Part shown: positions 19,430 to 28,491 of the stretch, piece by piece
Layout: every line of letters begins with the position of its first letter
How positions within the stretch are numbered: the first letter of the stretch is position 1
Source: UBA1672 sp033851915
GTDB taxonomy: Bacteria; Pseudomonadota; Alphaproteobacteria; Micavibrionales; Micavibrionaceae
Length of the DNA: 64,000 nt
Assembly (NCBI GenBank): GCA_033851915.1
Contig: JAWSVM010000001.1
Location: 1-64,000, forward strand
Direction of reading: 5' to 3'
The notes under the pieces: model-generated
Seen by the model: only the letters and a program-made list of their open reading frames with translations
Told to the model about the DNA's origin: nothing
Databases searched by the model: none
Position numbers and translations under genes: made by a program

Positions 19430-19948
19430 CTAAAGCCTTATTGCCAAATACCGGAACGTTGAATCAATATCGTGCCCCATCTCTTCCAAAGCATCTTCAT
19501 TCAAATAAATTTTCACACCTGACTCAAATTCCACACAGATCGCGCAGGCTTCTGCCCGTGCACATGCAGCATCGAATCCCAAAGATAAAATATGATTTTT
19601 TTCACTTATACGTTTAATGTCCGGATAATTTGTTTCCAAATCGCCCACAACAAAATACACATTGAATTGTGCATTTTTTTCAAGAGTATTTACGGGAACG
19701 AGAAACGATTTAATATCATTTTTCAGTGTATCTTGAAGCATTTTAGCATTTTTAGAAGCAACGATATCAGATGAATTATAAACAATGCCGATGTTGAAAT
19801 CATTGCCCCGATCAAGGCTACGAACATATTCTAAAGCCTTTATCGCCACGGGCACAGCATCTATGAAATTCTTTTCTGCGTACGCCTGTGATGTAAAGAA
19901 TGCAAAAAACATCATCACAAAATATATAAGCTTAAGAAATGCTTTCAT
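19430..19948 (-). CDS. YfiR/DUF4154-like periplasmic protein
   Basis: 172 residues with a signal peptide (hydrophobic 4-20, then QAYAE). The body fits the YfiR/DUF4154 pattern: an N-terminal segment AVPVAIKALEYVRSL, a central YFVVGDLE, and a C-terminal KIYLNEDALEEMGHDIDSTF plus YLAIRL. YfiR itself is a periplasmic repressor of a diguanylate cyclase, and related genes often head operons with TonB receptors and hybrid kinases. The assignment rests on pattern and operon context, not on strong identity. It could be a substrate-binding-like protein instead. Confidence 0.6.
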   Translation of the reverse strand: MKAFLKLIYFVMMFFAFFTSQAYAEKNFIDAVPVAIKALEYVRSLDRGNDFNIGIVYNSSDIVASKNAKMLQDTLKNDIKSFLVPVNTLEKNAQFNVYFVVGDLETNYPDIKRISEKNHILSLGFDAACARAEACAICVEFESGVKIYLNEDALEEMGHDIDSTFRYLAIRL

Positions 19949-20002
19949 ATCACTTACTGCACATCATAAAAAATATCACATAAAATAGAAACAAAGACAC
20001 AG

Positions 20003-20018
20003 ATGGTTTTTAAACCAT
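20003..20018. promoter_or_regulatory. Perfect palindrome upstream of the YfiR-like operon
   Basis: ATGGTTT-TT-AAACCAT, 55 nt upstream of the YfiR-like start codon. It may be an operator, but no regulator is known for it. The rest of the 19949-20199 gap is AT-rich and shows no gene. Confidence 0.3.
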
Positions 20019-20199
20019 GGATTACCATCGTAATTTTAATAGGGAGATAAGTAAACACTGGTGGATTACTATAGTATGCGCAATATCATTATTTTCTAAT
20101 ATACAGGAAATAACAAGGGTCTGTTTATTGCTTTTTATCAATACAACACCCCATAACATTTTATAAATTGGTGGTTTGTCCTGATAAGAGCATTCACTT

Positions 20200-22284
20200 T
20201 TATTCGCTTACGTATTTCTTCTCTTGCGCAGGATAGGATGGGCTAAATTTTTTCTCGTTCTGGATTTTATCGTAAATTTTACTGGCAAGTCGGAGAGCTT
20301 TCATTTTCAAATCTTCCGTATTAAAAGCCCTTTCAAAATACTCGACCTCTCCTTTATATGTTTTCATACGACGCCAGTTTACTCTCCTTTGTTTAAATAG
20401 AACATTTTTATCTAACATATCCGCGGCGTCATTATCAAACCCCGACCTGTTATACGCTCTATATAACTGGCTCATGATAACGTAATCATAATTGTCTCCT
20501 ATCGCTAGAAAACCCCTAATATAATCTAGTATTATTTTTTTATCTTTCATCGTTATTTCTGCAGACTGGTGCTTTAAAATACTAAGGATTCTACCGACTA
20601 ATTTACGAGTATCGTCCCTAGGTAAATCATAGGAAATAGCCTGCAAATACTCGTAAGCGAGATGTGGTTGATATTGTAAACGTTTAATCAGCTTCTTTAT
20701 GATTGCTGATTTCATATCACTGTCTTTTTCGAGAATATCTTTGTATTTCGAGTTCGTAATCAAGCATTCAACAGCAATACCTCTTTCTTCCGTAACATTG
20801 CCTGATGGCATAGATGTTAAAGTGATGAACTCTTGTATATATTGGCCCAAATATTGGTCGCAACTTTTGTTATGTCTGGCAACAACCAAACTTGCAGGCA
20901 GGAGTTCATTGCTTTTAGTTTTAGTGTGTAAGAAAGCATAATTGGCCATAATAGCATTTGCTTTGATATATTTATTCTCGATTGCAGAGTTATTAAAATT
21001 CAGCCTAAATATACTCCTTGTCGCTTTATATGCTTTTGTGATTTTAGTGAACACGCATTGTTTATAATTTAGCCCTTTACACATAGCCGTCAGATGTTTG
21101 AATTCTGTCTTATCACCTTCACCCCGCATAATTATATTCGAAAGAAACTCAACGAGAAATTGGAGTCTAATTTCAGGCGTCTCCAGAGCATTAATAATAA
21201 GAAATTTGACTTCAGTTGAGCTTTCTATTGAACGGCGCATCGTTCGAGGTTTCGGATCAATTGGTTCAAATTTTTTCTGCAACAAGAATATTGAAAGCGG
21301 CGGCGTCACCTTTGGCAAACCATGGTGACGACTGACATTATCAGTCTGTTTTTCTTTCAGCCATTCTTCACGAACATCCCAATATTTAATATTAGATAAA
21401 TAATTTCTGTAAAGCTGAATTGCAGCTTTATCATTTTGATTGATAAGAGACCATATTACTTTTCCTGCCACTTCACCCTTAATCGAGGCGTCTTCTATTA
21501 AAGCAAGTTCACTTTGAGCAATTTCTAAAGAATTGTCTCTTATAAGTATTTCAATAAGGTATTTTCTGAGCTTATAATCAATGATAATTTCTGCATCATT
21601 CAACATCTGAACAACACCACTATATGAGAGTGGCTTGCGATTCTTTCTGTATCTATCTGATAGGCTGTAAAGACAGTGAAGTGCTTCATATTGATAAATT
21701 TTATATTTATCAGAACCTCTGGAATCACCATGATAGTAAGTACTCAAACGCTTGAACAGATTAAATACTTGCTGTTCATCAACATAGGAACAAATGGAAT
21801 GCACATTTGAGACTGAACAATCGCTTTGTTTCAGCACTTTAAATAGTAATGAATATTCCTCTTGAAAACTTAACAGCTGAATTGCAGCATTACATCTTTG
21901 CATGCTGTCAGCTTCATTTAGATACTTTAAAATATCGTCATATTTTTTATAATAGAGCATTTGCTCAATCACTTCACCTGTTGGCCACTGCCCCCCCCAT
22001 GCAGAATACGGTTTATCAGCATATTTAGCCGCAGGAACAAAATAGCGTTCTGATTTATTGAAATCACCTAATGCCGCATAGCCCAAGAATAGAGATCGTG
22101 CCGCCACCCCAACAAACCTTGTCTCGTCTTCGGGATTTTCGTTTAACTGATCATAAAAGCCCTGAAGCTCTTCGACAACACATTCTAATTCAAATGCAGG
22201 ATTACAAGGCACATTTGAAGCTTGAACGCTTTGCGAAGACACAAAAACACAAACAAACAAAAGGTACTTTAAAAACAATTTCAT
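20200..22284 (-). CDS. Exported protein of unknown function, helical-repeat-like
   Basis: I do not recognise this 694-residue protein. It begins with a clear signal peptide (MKLFLKYLLFVCVFVSSQSV, then QAS). After that it is almost wholly alpha-helical in appearance, with repeated segments such as FLGYAALGDFNKSERYFVPA and recurrent YxxA/L patterns that suggest a TPR or other solenoid fold. Several cysteines are scattered through the chain and the C-terminus is lysine-rich. It follows the sensor kinase by 56 nt on the same strand and is probably the last gene of that operon. No catalytic motif was seen. Confidence 0.7.
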   Translation of the reverse strand: MKLFLKYLLFVCVFVSSQSVQASNVPCNPAFELECVVEELQGFYDQLNENPEDETRFVGVAARSLFLGYAALGDFNKSERYFVPAAKYADKPYSAWGGQWPTGEVIEQMLYYKKYDDILKYLNEADSMQRCNAAIQLLSFQEEYSLLFKVLKQSDCSVSNVHSICSYVDEQQVFNLFKRLSTYYHGDSRGSDKYKIYQYEALHCLYSLSDRYRKNRKPLSYSGVVQMLNDAEIIIDYKLRKYLIEILIRDNSLEIAQSELALIEDASIKGEVAGKVIWSLINQNDKAAIQLYRNYLSNIKYWDVREEWLKEKQTDNVSRHHGLPKVTPPLSIFLLQKKFEPIDPKPRTMRRSIESSTEVKFLIINALETPEIRLQFLVEFLSNIIMRGEGDKTEFKHLTAMCKGLNYKQCVFTKITKAYKATRSIFRLNFNNSAIENKYIKANAIMANYAFLHTKTKSNELLPASLVVARHNKSCDQYLGQYIQEFITLTSMPSGNVTEERGIAVECLITNSKYKDILEKDSDMKSAIIKKLIKRLQYQPHLAYEYLQAISYDLPRDDTRKLVGRILSILKHQSAEITMKDKKIILDYIRGFLAIGDNYDYVIMSQLYRAYNRSGFDNDAADMLDKNVLFKQRRVNWRRMKTYKGEVEYFERAFNTEDLKMKALRLASKIYDKIQNEKKFSPSYPAQEKKYVSE

Positions 22285-22340
22285 ACTTTAATTTCCATAC
22301 CGAGCATTATAACGCGTCCATTAAATATTAAAAATCTTTT

Positions 22341-23936
22341 TTATTTCAGATAGTTAGAGGATAAAACAATTTCGAAACAAGCGCCTACATCGCTATCAAC
22401 AGCCCTTATGCTGCCATCATGAGCATGCAGCAGAGATTGAATAATGCCCAGCCCAAGACCTGTTCCGCCGTCTTGTCGTCTGGTTGTGAAGAAAGGCGTG
22501 AATATCTTATCTTTATTGGCGCTGGATATCCCCCGTCCGTTATCTGATATTCTAATGAATATCTCCTCACCATTCGGTTTAACATCGATATGAAGCGTGC
22601 TCGCACCATGCTGTAACGCATTATCACAGAGATTAGCAAAGATAGTCTCAAGGTGTTCTCTATCAATTCTCAATTCATATTCCGCATCCAGATTGAAAAT
22701 AATCTTTAGCCCTAAGTCAGCGTAACGCCCTTTCAAAACATCCAGTAATTGATTAATTGAACAGCTTTCCTGAGTGGATTGAATATTGTCTGCCTTGGCA
22801 AGATCAAGAAGCCTATTTACCAAACGATTTAAGCGGTCACTATCAGCGATGATGTTCGAAAGAAATTTACGTTTTTTAGCCTCCTCCATATCATCCATAT
22901 GTTCAAGTAGAAGCTCGGCCGAACCCTGTATAGACGTCATCGGTGTTTTGAATTCATGTGACACATGCATGGCGAAATCACGAATATATTCTGAACGATC
23001 ATCTAGCGATTGCGCCATATCCGAGAAGCTCTGAGAGAGCCACTCAATTTCTTGAACACCCGAGGAATGGCGCTGGCGTATAGCTTCCTTATTTCCTTCG
23101 GCGAATTCTTTGGTTCTTTTAATCAGGCTATGGATAGGTTTTGATATTGTATAAGAGGTCAGCATCGCAATAATGAGGGTTAAAGCAATGAGCGTCATCC
23201 CTGCCAATATGGCTTTTTCTTTTTCCGCATACAGATGTTTTAAAATATTTTGTGGCGTTCGGGACAAATAAACAACACCCCAAACACGACCCTCATTAAT
23301 AATTGGAAAAGCAGAAAATAAGCGCACACCCGTACCACGGCTAATCGAAGCCATTGCAGGCGGGGGTTCATCCGAGATACGTTGGCGAATAACGCTGCTG
23401 TAATGCCCCGATAACGCCCGCTCTATTTCGGGTATGGTTGAGAAATCATGGCCAAGCTCCGCGCGCCCAGCGATCACAACACCATTATAATCCAGGACCC
23501 GAACACCTGATAAGGTTGTTCTTTTTGCGTCTTCCAAAATTGGGGACAAGAACATTCCGGCTTGTTTTGCGAGAATATCAGCGTCTCTGCCATTCACTCC
23601 ATCAGGGCGAGATGGATATAACTTGGCAGTTGAAAAATCAATTTGTGGCTTTATCGGCGTATAATATTCATCAACATTGATAATGTTCTGCGGATTAACA
23701 GCAATGCCATAGAGAGCATCCGATGGCAGGGTTTTTTGTATCTCATTTTTATATGTCGCAGAAATTACAGCGCCTTGAGAGATAAGCTCGCTCTCCGTTT
23801 GTTGAATCAAAACATTCTCATAAAACCGAAAAAAGAACAGCCCAATAAGAGGCAAAAGCAACACAGCTAAATTGACGACAAGCAGGATGCTCCTCAATTT
23901 AAACAGCGATTTTATCTTTGGCTTTTTTTTGTTCAT
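22341..23936 (-). CDS. Sensor histidine kinase
   Basis: Inner-membrane kinase of 531 residues. TM1 is at about 15-36, a periplasmic sensor domain of about 200 residues (PAS/dCache-like, with VRLFSAFPIINEGRVWGVVY) follows, then TM2 at 242-264 and a HAMP region to about 315. HisKA has His327 in HVSHEFKTPMTSI, and the ATPase domain has Asn439, SDNGRGI and GGTGLGLG. The overall plan is like CreC. Its ATG overlaps the TGA of the response regulator gene, so the two are translationally coupled partners. The signal is unknown. Confidence 0.93.
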   Translation of the reverse strand: MNKKKPKIKSLFKLRSILLVVNLAVLLLPLIGLFFFRFYENVLIQQTESELISQGAVISATYKNEIQKTLPSDALYGIAVNPQNIINVDEYYTPIKPQIDFSTAKLYPSRPDGVNGRDADILAKQAGMFLSPILEDAKRTTLSGVRVLDYNGVVIAGRAELGHDFSTIPEIERALSGHYSSVIRQRISDEPPPAMASISRGTGVRLFSAFPIINEGRVWGVVYLSRTPQNILKHLYAEKEKAILAGMTLIALTLIIAMLTSYTISKPIHSLIKRTKEFAEGNKEAIRQRHSSGVQEIEWLSQSFSDMAQSLDDRSEYIRDFAMHVSHEFKTPMTSIQGSAELLLEHMDDMEEAKKRKFLSNIIADSDRLNRLVNRLLDLAKADNIQSTQESCSINQLLDVLKGRYADLGLKIIFNLDAEYELRIDREHLETIFANLCDNALQHGASTLHIDVKPNGEEIFIRISDNGRGISSANKDKIFTPFFTTRRQDGGTGLGLGIIQSLLHAHDGSIRAVDSDVGACFEIVLSSNYLK

Positions 23937-24619
23937 GGCGTCAATTTATACCCAACACCATGAACTGTTTGAATAAGAGCATCACAGTTCAACTCCATAA
24001 ACTTTTGGCGCATATGCCGAATATGGCTATCGATTGTTCGGTCACTCACATTGATATTGGCATCATATGCCATAGACATAATCTGGTCACGATCAAATAC
24101 GCGTTCCGGCTGTTGCACCATCCCTTTCAAGATTGCAAACTCTGTTGCTGTTAATGCAACCTCCTGATCATTCCAGAACACTTTGTGCTTATCCGGCTCT
24201 ACAGTCAGTAAGCCAACCTTATACAGTGTTTCACTATCATGACGTTTTACAGCCGGATAAGCACGTTTTAGGATAGCTTTTACGCGCGCGACAAGTTCAC
24301 GCGGGCTAAACGGTTTTGTAATGTAATCATCTGCGCCTAACTCAAGCCCGATAACACGGTCTATTTCATCATCTCTGGATGATAAAAACAAGATGGGTAC
24401 ATCAGACGTCTTGCGTATTTCCTTGCACACATCCAGTCCATCCATTTCCGGCATATTAATATCAAGAACAATTAAATCTACAGAGTATTTATGAAAGATA
24501 GATAAAGCCTCTGCCCCATCGGAGGCTTCGGTGATGGCCATGCCTGCTTTCTCTAGAGCAAAAGCCACCACTTCTCTAATATGCGGATCATCATCGGCGA
24601 TTAAAATTGTTCTACTCAT
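23933..24619 (-). CDS. OmpR/PhoB-family response regulator
   Basis: 229 residues. The receiver domain has DDD near the N-terminus, phosphoacceptor Asp53 in VLDINMPEMDG and the conserved Lys in TKPFSPRE. The C-terminal winged-helix DNA-binding domain has ALTATEFAIL and VSDRTIDSHIRHMRQKF, and ends in VHGVGYKLTP. The start MSRTILIADDD at 24619 is chosen over longer readings because it matches the family. It overlaps the end of the DUF4173 gene by 8 nt, and its own stop overlaps the kinase start. It probably controls its own operon (inference). Confidence 0.95.
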   Translation of the reverse strand: MSRTILIADDDPHIREVVAFALEKAGMAITEASDGAEALSIFHKYSVDLIVLDINMPEMDGLDVCKEIRKTSDVPILFLSSRDDEIDRVIGLELGADDYITKPFSPRELVARVKAILKRAYPAVKRHDSETLYKVGLLTVEPDKHKVFWNDQEVALTATEFAILKGMVQQPERVFDRDQIMSMAYDANINVSDRTIDSHIRHMRQKFMELNCDALIQTVHGVGYKLTP

Positions 24620-26084
24620 TCTGTGTACTTTCCAATGATTGTAGCAGGCGATACTCACTATACGTCCAGCGACGCCAATCGTCCATATTATTACGAAGCT
24701 GACGTATAAGATCACTCGTCACATCACCACCCGTACGCGCTTCAAACTCTAATAGAGCGGGTATAGACGCGCTGCCGATATTTTGAAGATAATACACATC
24801 TAGTGAAATACCCGCTCCGGACATAACTTTCGAATGTGTCACATTGTAATGCGCAATCATTCCGCCAACATTAACAAAGCTGGTCACATAAAGAACAGCC
24901 AGTAATGTTAGAACATTTGCATTAATCAACCACGTATTAGATTTCCCCAGAAGCCCACGTAAGATAATCCATATCAATCCGCAAGCGACCAACCCCATCC
25001 AGATAAAGGCCGCGATGCGCCAATATGTCAGTGCGTATATTTCAACATACAAGAATGTTCTATATATTGAAGATAAGACGAGGAGAATATTCTGAGAAAT
25101 CCATAAATACATTAATTGCGTAATAAGCTTGGATTCCGATATTTCTTTCTTTGCACTCTGTGTCACCAGCACAAAAATAGCAGCCAGCAATGCCGTGACA
25201 ATAAGCGGGTACGCGCCTTTATGTGCATAAAGTGCGTATGAAACACCATCAGGAAGAGTACTATTCCCCCACAGGTAATTCATATCCATCATCGTCTGGA
25301 GCGCAAACATCAGATTAAAAATAATAAGAGAACGACGCACGGCATCCTTTGAAAAGGCCCATTCTGTGAGGCTCATTTTCTCTGATTTTTTAAAATATGC
25401 AGGAGCTCTTTTACGTTTTATACGGAATTTAAGGCGTGGTCGAATGATTGCAAACATCAAAGAAGACATAATCACCCAAAATGCAAAGCGCCAACTTGAT
25501 AAACCTGCAAACATCCCTGAAATATCAATGCCACTAAACCAGTTCATCACAATTGGGTTAGCGTTTGAAAATAGGTATAGAAACGTAGATGACAGAACGA
25601 TAGGCAAAAACCAACCACGAATGACCGTTAAAAATACATTGGATCTCGTATATTGGTTTAGAAAACGTTGATACCCCGTTATAACCTTATGCAATGGACC
25701 TATAAAACGCATCAAAGAGGACATACATAGCCGCAGCCAAATAGAGGCATCATGTTGCCAATCATCACGCCTCATAAGCGATAGGCTAATCAACCCCAAA
25801 ACCATTAAAATGAATGACAAAAAGCTCAATTTATCGATTTGAACCAGACATTGCCCCAGCGTAAGGACAACCAACAATTCTGCTATGTTCGATTTTAGCA
25901 ATACTGCATTATGGAGGGATACCGCTCCAACAAGGAGGAAGCCAAAAAAACCGATACTCCACCCAATAGATTGATTATAAAACAAAAAATCAGCAATTAT
26001 GACTAAAACTAATGTAGAAAATACCTTAAATTTTGTTGATGTTTTGGCAAAATATAAAGCGGCATGAATGTGACTATTTATCAT
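24612..26084 (-). CDS. DUF4173 multi-spanning membrane protein
   Basis: Polytopic inner-membrane protein of 490 residues with about ten hydrophobic segments. The central part RRSLIIFNLMFALQTMMDMN and the run YALYAHKGAYPLIVTALLAA match the DUF4173 family as I know it, whose function is undetermined. A short C-terminal cytoplasmic or periplasmic tail follows the last segment. An AAGGA site lies 7 nt before the ATG. It overlaps the small gene upstream by 11 nt and the response regulator downstream by 8 nt, so it is a firm member of the two-component operon and may be part of the sensing apparatus. Confidence 0.85.
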   Translation of the reverse strand: MINSHIHAALYFAKTSTKFKVFSTLVLVIIADFLFYNQSIGWSIGFFGFLLVGAVSLHNAVLLKSNIAELLVVLTLGQCLVQIDKLSFLSFILMVLGLISLSLMRRDDWQHDASIWLRLCMSSLMRFIGPLHKVITGYQRFLNQYTRSNVFLTVIRGWFLPIVLSSTFLYLFSNANPIVMNWFSGIDISGMFAGLSSWRFAFWVIMSSLMFAIIRPRLKFRIKRKRAPAYFKKSEKMSLTEWAFSKDAVRRSLIIFNLMFALQTMMDMNYLWGNSTLPDGVSYALYAHKGAYPLIVTALLAAIFVLVTQSAKKEISESKLITQLMYLWISQNILLVLSSIYRTFLYVEIYALTYWRIAAFIWMGLVACGLIWIILRGLLGKSNTWLINANVLTLLAVLYVTSFVNVGGMIAHYNVTHSKVMSGAGISLDVYYLQNIGSASIPALLEFEARTGGDVTSDLIRQLRNNMDDWRRWTYSEYRLLQSLESTQNE

Positions 26085-26259
26085 TTTGTGTTCCTTTATT
26101 GATCGGGGGAAGTATTAAATGGGCAGAAAGTGTCTGCGGCTCATCAGTGAACCACCATGCATCACGTTGAATGCTTCTGGGCACAACAAAGGCCTGCTCT
26201 AATACAGGATGTTGCGACTTTCGTTTTCGAAGATGGGTAATGCTGTTTGTTTTTCTCAT
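26074..26259 (-). CDS. Small basic protein heading the DUF4173 operon
   Basis: A 61-residue reading frame, start MRKTNSITHLRKRK at 26259, preceded by AAAGGAAGC. A start eight codons earlier (26283) is possible but has a poorer site. The protein has a basic N-terminal half and an aromatic segment DAWWFTDEPQTLSAHL. No known domain was recognised. Its end overlaps the DUF4173 start by 11 nt, as expected for coupled genes, which is the main reason to think it is real. Confidence 0.45.
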   Translation of the reverse strand: MRKTNSITHLRKRKSQHPVLEQAFVVPRSIQRDAWWFTDEPQTLSAHLILPPINKGTQNDK

Positions 26260-26475
26260 GCTTCCTTTATGAACGAAGGACATGCAGAGTTTATGGCGGT
26301 AATTCGTAATATTTCAGGATTTTATGTGCAGATTATGTGCAAAGAAATTTCTATATTCTCACTGCAATACTCCGTATGTACTTTACGGTAAATATTTGTT
26401 ACCACATCCATAAGTATGCTATGGGTAGTTTTGTGCCAGTGTGAAATGATTTTCAGGAGAGGGGGAGAGTAAGAT

Positions 26476-27039
26476 ATGAAATTTTTAATACTCTCAACAT
26501 TTTTTCTACTGTCTTTTTCAAATCCCGCAAAAGCAGACTATATATTTAATGAAAGCATCGAATATCATCCTATTGATGAACCCAGCCCCAACAAACTTCT
26601 TTCTAAAATATCAAAAGAGTTAAAAAAGAAGCATAGAACAAGCGGGCGGCTTTTTGCTTACATGGCAGGCTCTGTCCAAATAAAGCCTAGATATATTGAT
26701 CTCGGAAAAGGTAAGTGCGGCATATCGAGTCTAAAATTCACAGCCAATAGCATCTATCATATTCCCCAATGGAAGCAGAAAAACAATGCATCCCAAGAAA
26801 TACAGCTAAAATGGCAAACCATCTATGACAATCGAGTGTCCCATGAAAAACATCATGGTGAAATCCGTAATAAATATATGCAAGAAGCCTACAATAAAAT
26901 CCTTAAACTAGAAAAACGCTGCAAAAAAATACATCGCTCTGTTTCAAAGATAATTGATAGTATGAGTGACCAAGAAAACAGAGCGCATAGATCATTTGAC
27001 AAGCATGATGGTAAATTACCCACGAACTTTCCTAATTAA
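26476..27039 (+). CDS. DUF922-type secreted zinc protease-like protein
   Basis: 187 residues with a signal peptide (MKFLILSTFFLLSFSNPAKA). A metalloprotease-like HEKHHGE motif (HExxH form) lies in VSHEKHHGEIRNKYM at about residue 118. The layout, with an N-terminal beta region and a motif helix at about two thirds, resembles the DUF922 family of predicted secreted zinc-dependent proteases. A purine-rich AGGAGAGGGGGAGAG precedes the ATG. The gene stands alone, divergent from the DUF4173 operon and convergent with the next gene. Substrate unknown. Confidence 0.7.
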   Translation: MKFLILSTFFLLSFSNPAKADYIFNESIEYHPIDEPSPNKLLSKISKELKKKHRTSGRLFAYMAGSVQIKPRYIDLGKGKCGISSLKFTANSIYHIPQWKQKNNASQEIQLKWQTIYDNRVSHEKHHGEIRNKYMQEAYNKILKLEKRCKKIHRSVSKIIDSMSDQENRAHRSFDKHDGKLPTNFPN

Positions 27040-27049
27040 CACTATTACG

Positions 27050-27856
27050 TTATTCAACCGCCTTCAAAAGGCGATCCCAGACTTTTGAATTTGAATAAAC
27101 ATACCCGCCAATGCCATGCCCCTGCCCTTTTAAATATTGAACTGCAATCGGCTTTTTTAACGCCTTAGCCGCTTGCTTTATGTTCTTGGCATATTGAACA
27201 GGCACAGCGGTATCATTCGTTCCATGATATATAAATAACGGTGATTTTATGTGTGAAATTTCGTTCGGACTCCACGCGCCCGATGAGGCTATCCCCGCTT
27301 TAAAAACATCAGGATATTTTTCCAATGCGCCAATAACACCAGACCCACCCGCAGAGTGTCCGGTAATCATTATTTTCCGCTCATCAATGACATAGGCTTT
27401 CTTAATATCATTCACGCCCTCTATAACATGCGGCAAATTATCTGGATACGGAATGCTCTGCTTCATACGGTAAGCTTTATCTTTTGGTGAAGCCCAGAAT
27501 GCGCGTTTCGGCGCAATTGGAACCATAACAAAGAACGGGTATATATTTCTAAACTTAGAGTTGGCGAGGGCTTCCGCCGCATAGGCATGTGTACTCACAC
27601 CATGCAAAACCACCACCAAAGGGTAACTATATTTCGGATTATAGTTTTTTGGCTCCATCAGGAAATAGCTTCCAATGAATGGAAAGGTTGTTGAAAATGT
27701 ATAATGGCGTTCGTACAAATCCGGCGCAGCTTTGATAGTGGCGAGCGAGCGATAGAGATGTGAAAACTCATTAACCGCAAAAAACAAAACAATGACAACA
27801 CAGACGATGTTTATCAATTGGTCGAATATGCTGCTTTTCTTTTTGGTTTTAGCCAT
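27050..27856 (-). CDS. Membrane-anchored alpha/beta hydrolase (esterase/depolymerase-like)
   Basis: 268 residues. A single N-terminal membrane segment or uncleaved signal lies at about 10-30, then an alpha/beta hydrolase fold: oxyanion-region LVVVLHGVS, nucleophile elbow GHSAGGSG, acid in YHGTNDTAVPV and catalytic His in GQGHGIGG. The pattern resembles the LpqC/poly(3-hydroxybutyrate) depolymerase-like and phospholipase/carboxylesterase groups. The substrate cannot be assigned. It lies convergent with the DUF922 gene, 10 nt apart. Confidence 0.85.
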   Translation of the reverse strand: MAKTKKKSSIFDQLINIVCVVIVLFFAVNEFSHLYRSLATIKAAPDLYERHYTFSTTFPFIGSYFLMEPKNYNPKYSYPLVVVLHGVSTHAYAAEALANSKFRNIYPFFVMVPIAPKRAFWASPKDKAYRMKQSIPYPDNLPHVIEGVNDIKKAYVIDERKIMITGHSAGGSGVIGALEKYPDVFKAGIASSGAWSPNEISHIKSPLFIYHGTNDTAVPVQYAKNIKQAAKALKKPIAVQYLKGQGHGIGGYVYSNSKVWDRLLKAVE

Positions 27857-28491
27857 TATGTTTTTACTTCCGCTTTGTGGGTGTGGTTAACATATAAAAT
27901 ACTCATACCTCATCTGGCTCATCTTCACCATAAAATATGCTTTGAAAACCCATCATCATTTGCCGATAACGATCCGTTAGATGATATATTCTTCTTCCTA
28001 TTTTCCGTGAGTATTTTAAACTTCGCAAACATTGCGGTAAAAACGGAAAGTGACATTTTAAACTTGAAACGTTTCATAAAAAAATGGGCTCTCAGTTCAC
28101 TCTTAAAGAATTTAGCTATATAGTTAAAGTTATTGTCGATCTCAATAATAATAATAAAATCATAGTCAGGAATATGATTTCGATCTGAAAGATTATTTAT
28201 AGTGTAGCTATAATGTTTATTTTTATGCCCATTTTGTAAAGTATAACGACAAAAAAATGCAGTATCCAACCGTCTTCCGCCTTTACAAAGTTTCCCTAAT
28301 GCGTGTTATCGGCCTAGAGTCCATAAAATCCGCCATTTTTTGTTAATGACAAATTACAAAATGCAGTATATTAATAAATCGTTTTTTCTTGATCGTATTT
28401 TAAGAATACATGCAAGAAAACGCAGGCGCAGCCCTTGTTACGTACCGCAAAAAACAGACGCAGTATTTATGACACACGGAAATTTTAAACG
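27857..28491. other. AT-rich intergenic region without a supported gene
   Basis: 635 nt between the hydrolase and the acyltransferase, which diverge from here. It is AT-rich. The only long frame (27925-28269, minus, TTG start) has an Asn/Lys/Phe-rich composition typical of chance frames in AT-rich DNA. I see no RNA gene, terminator or clear promoter. Confidence 0.5.

Noticed and set aside
27925..28269. 114-residue minus-strand frame with TTG start
   Set aside because: Asn/Lys/Phe-rich composition in very AT-rich DNA, no recognisable domain and a weak start; not convincing as a gene.
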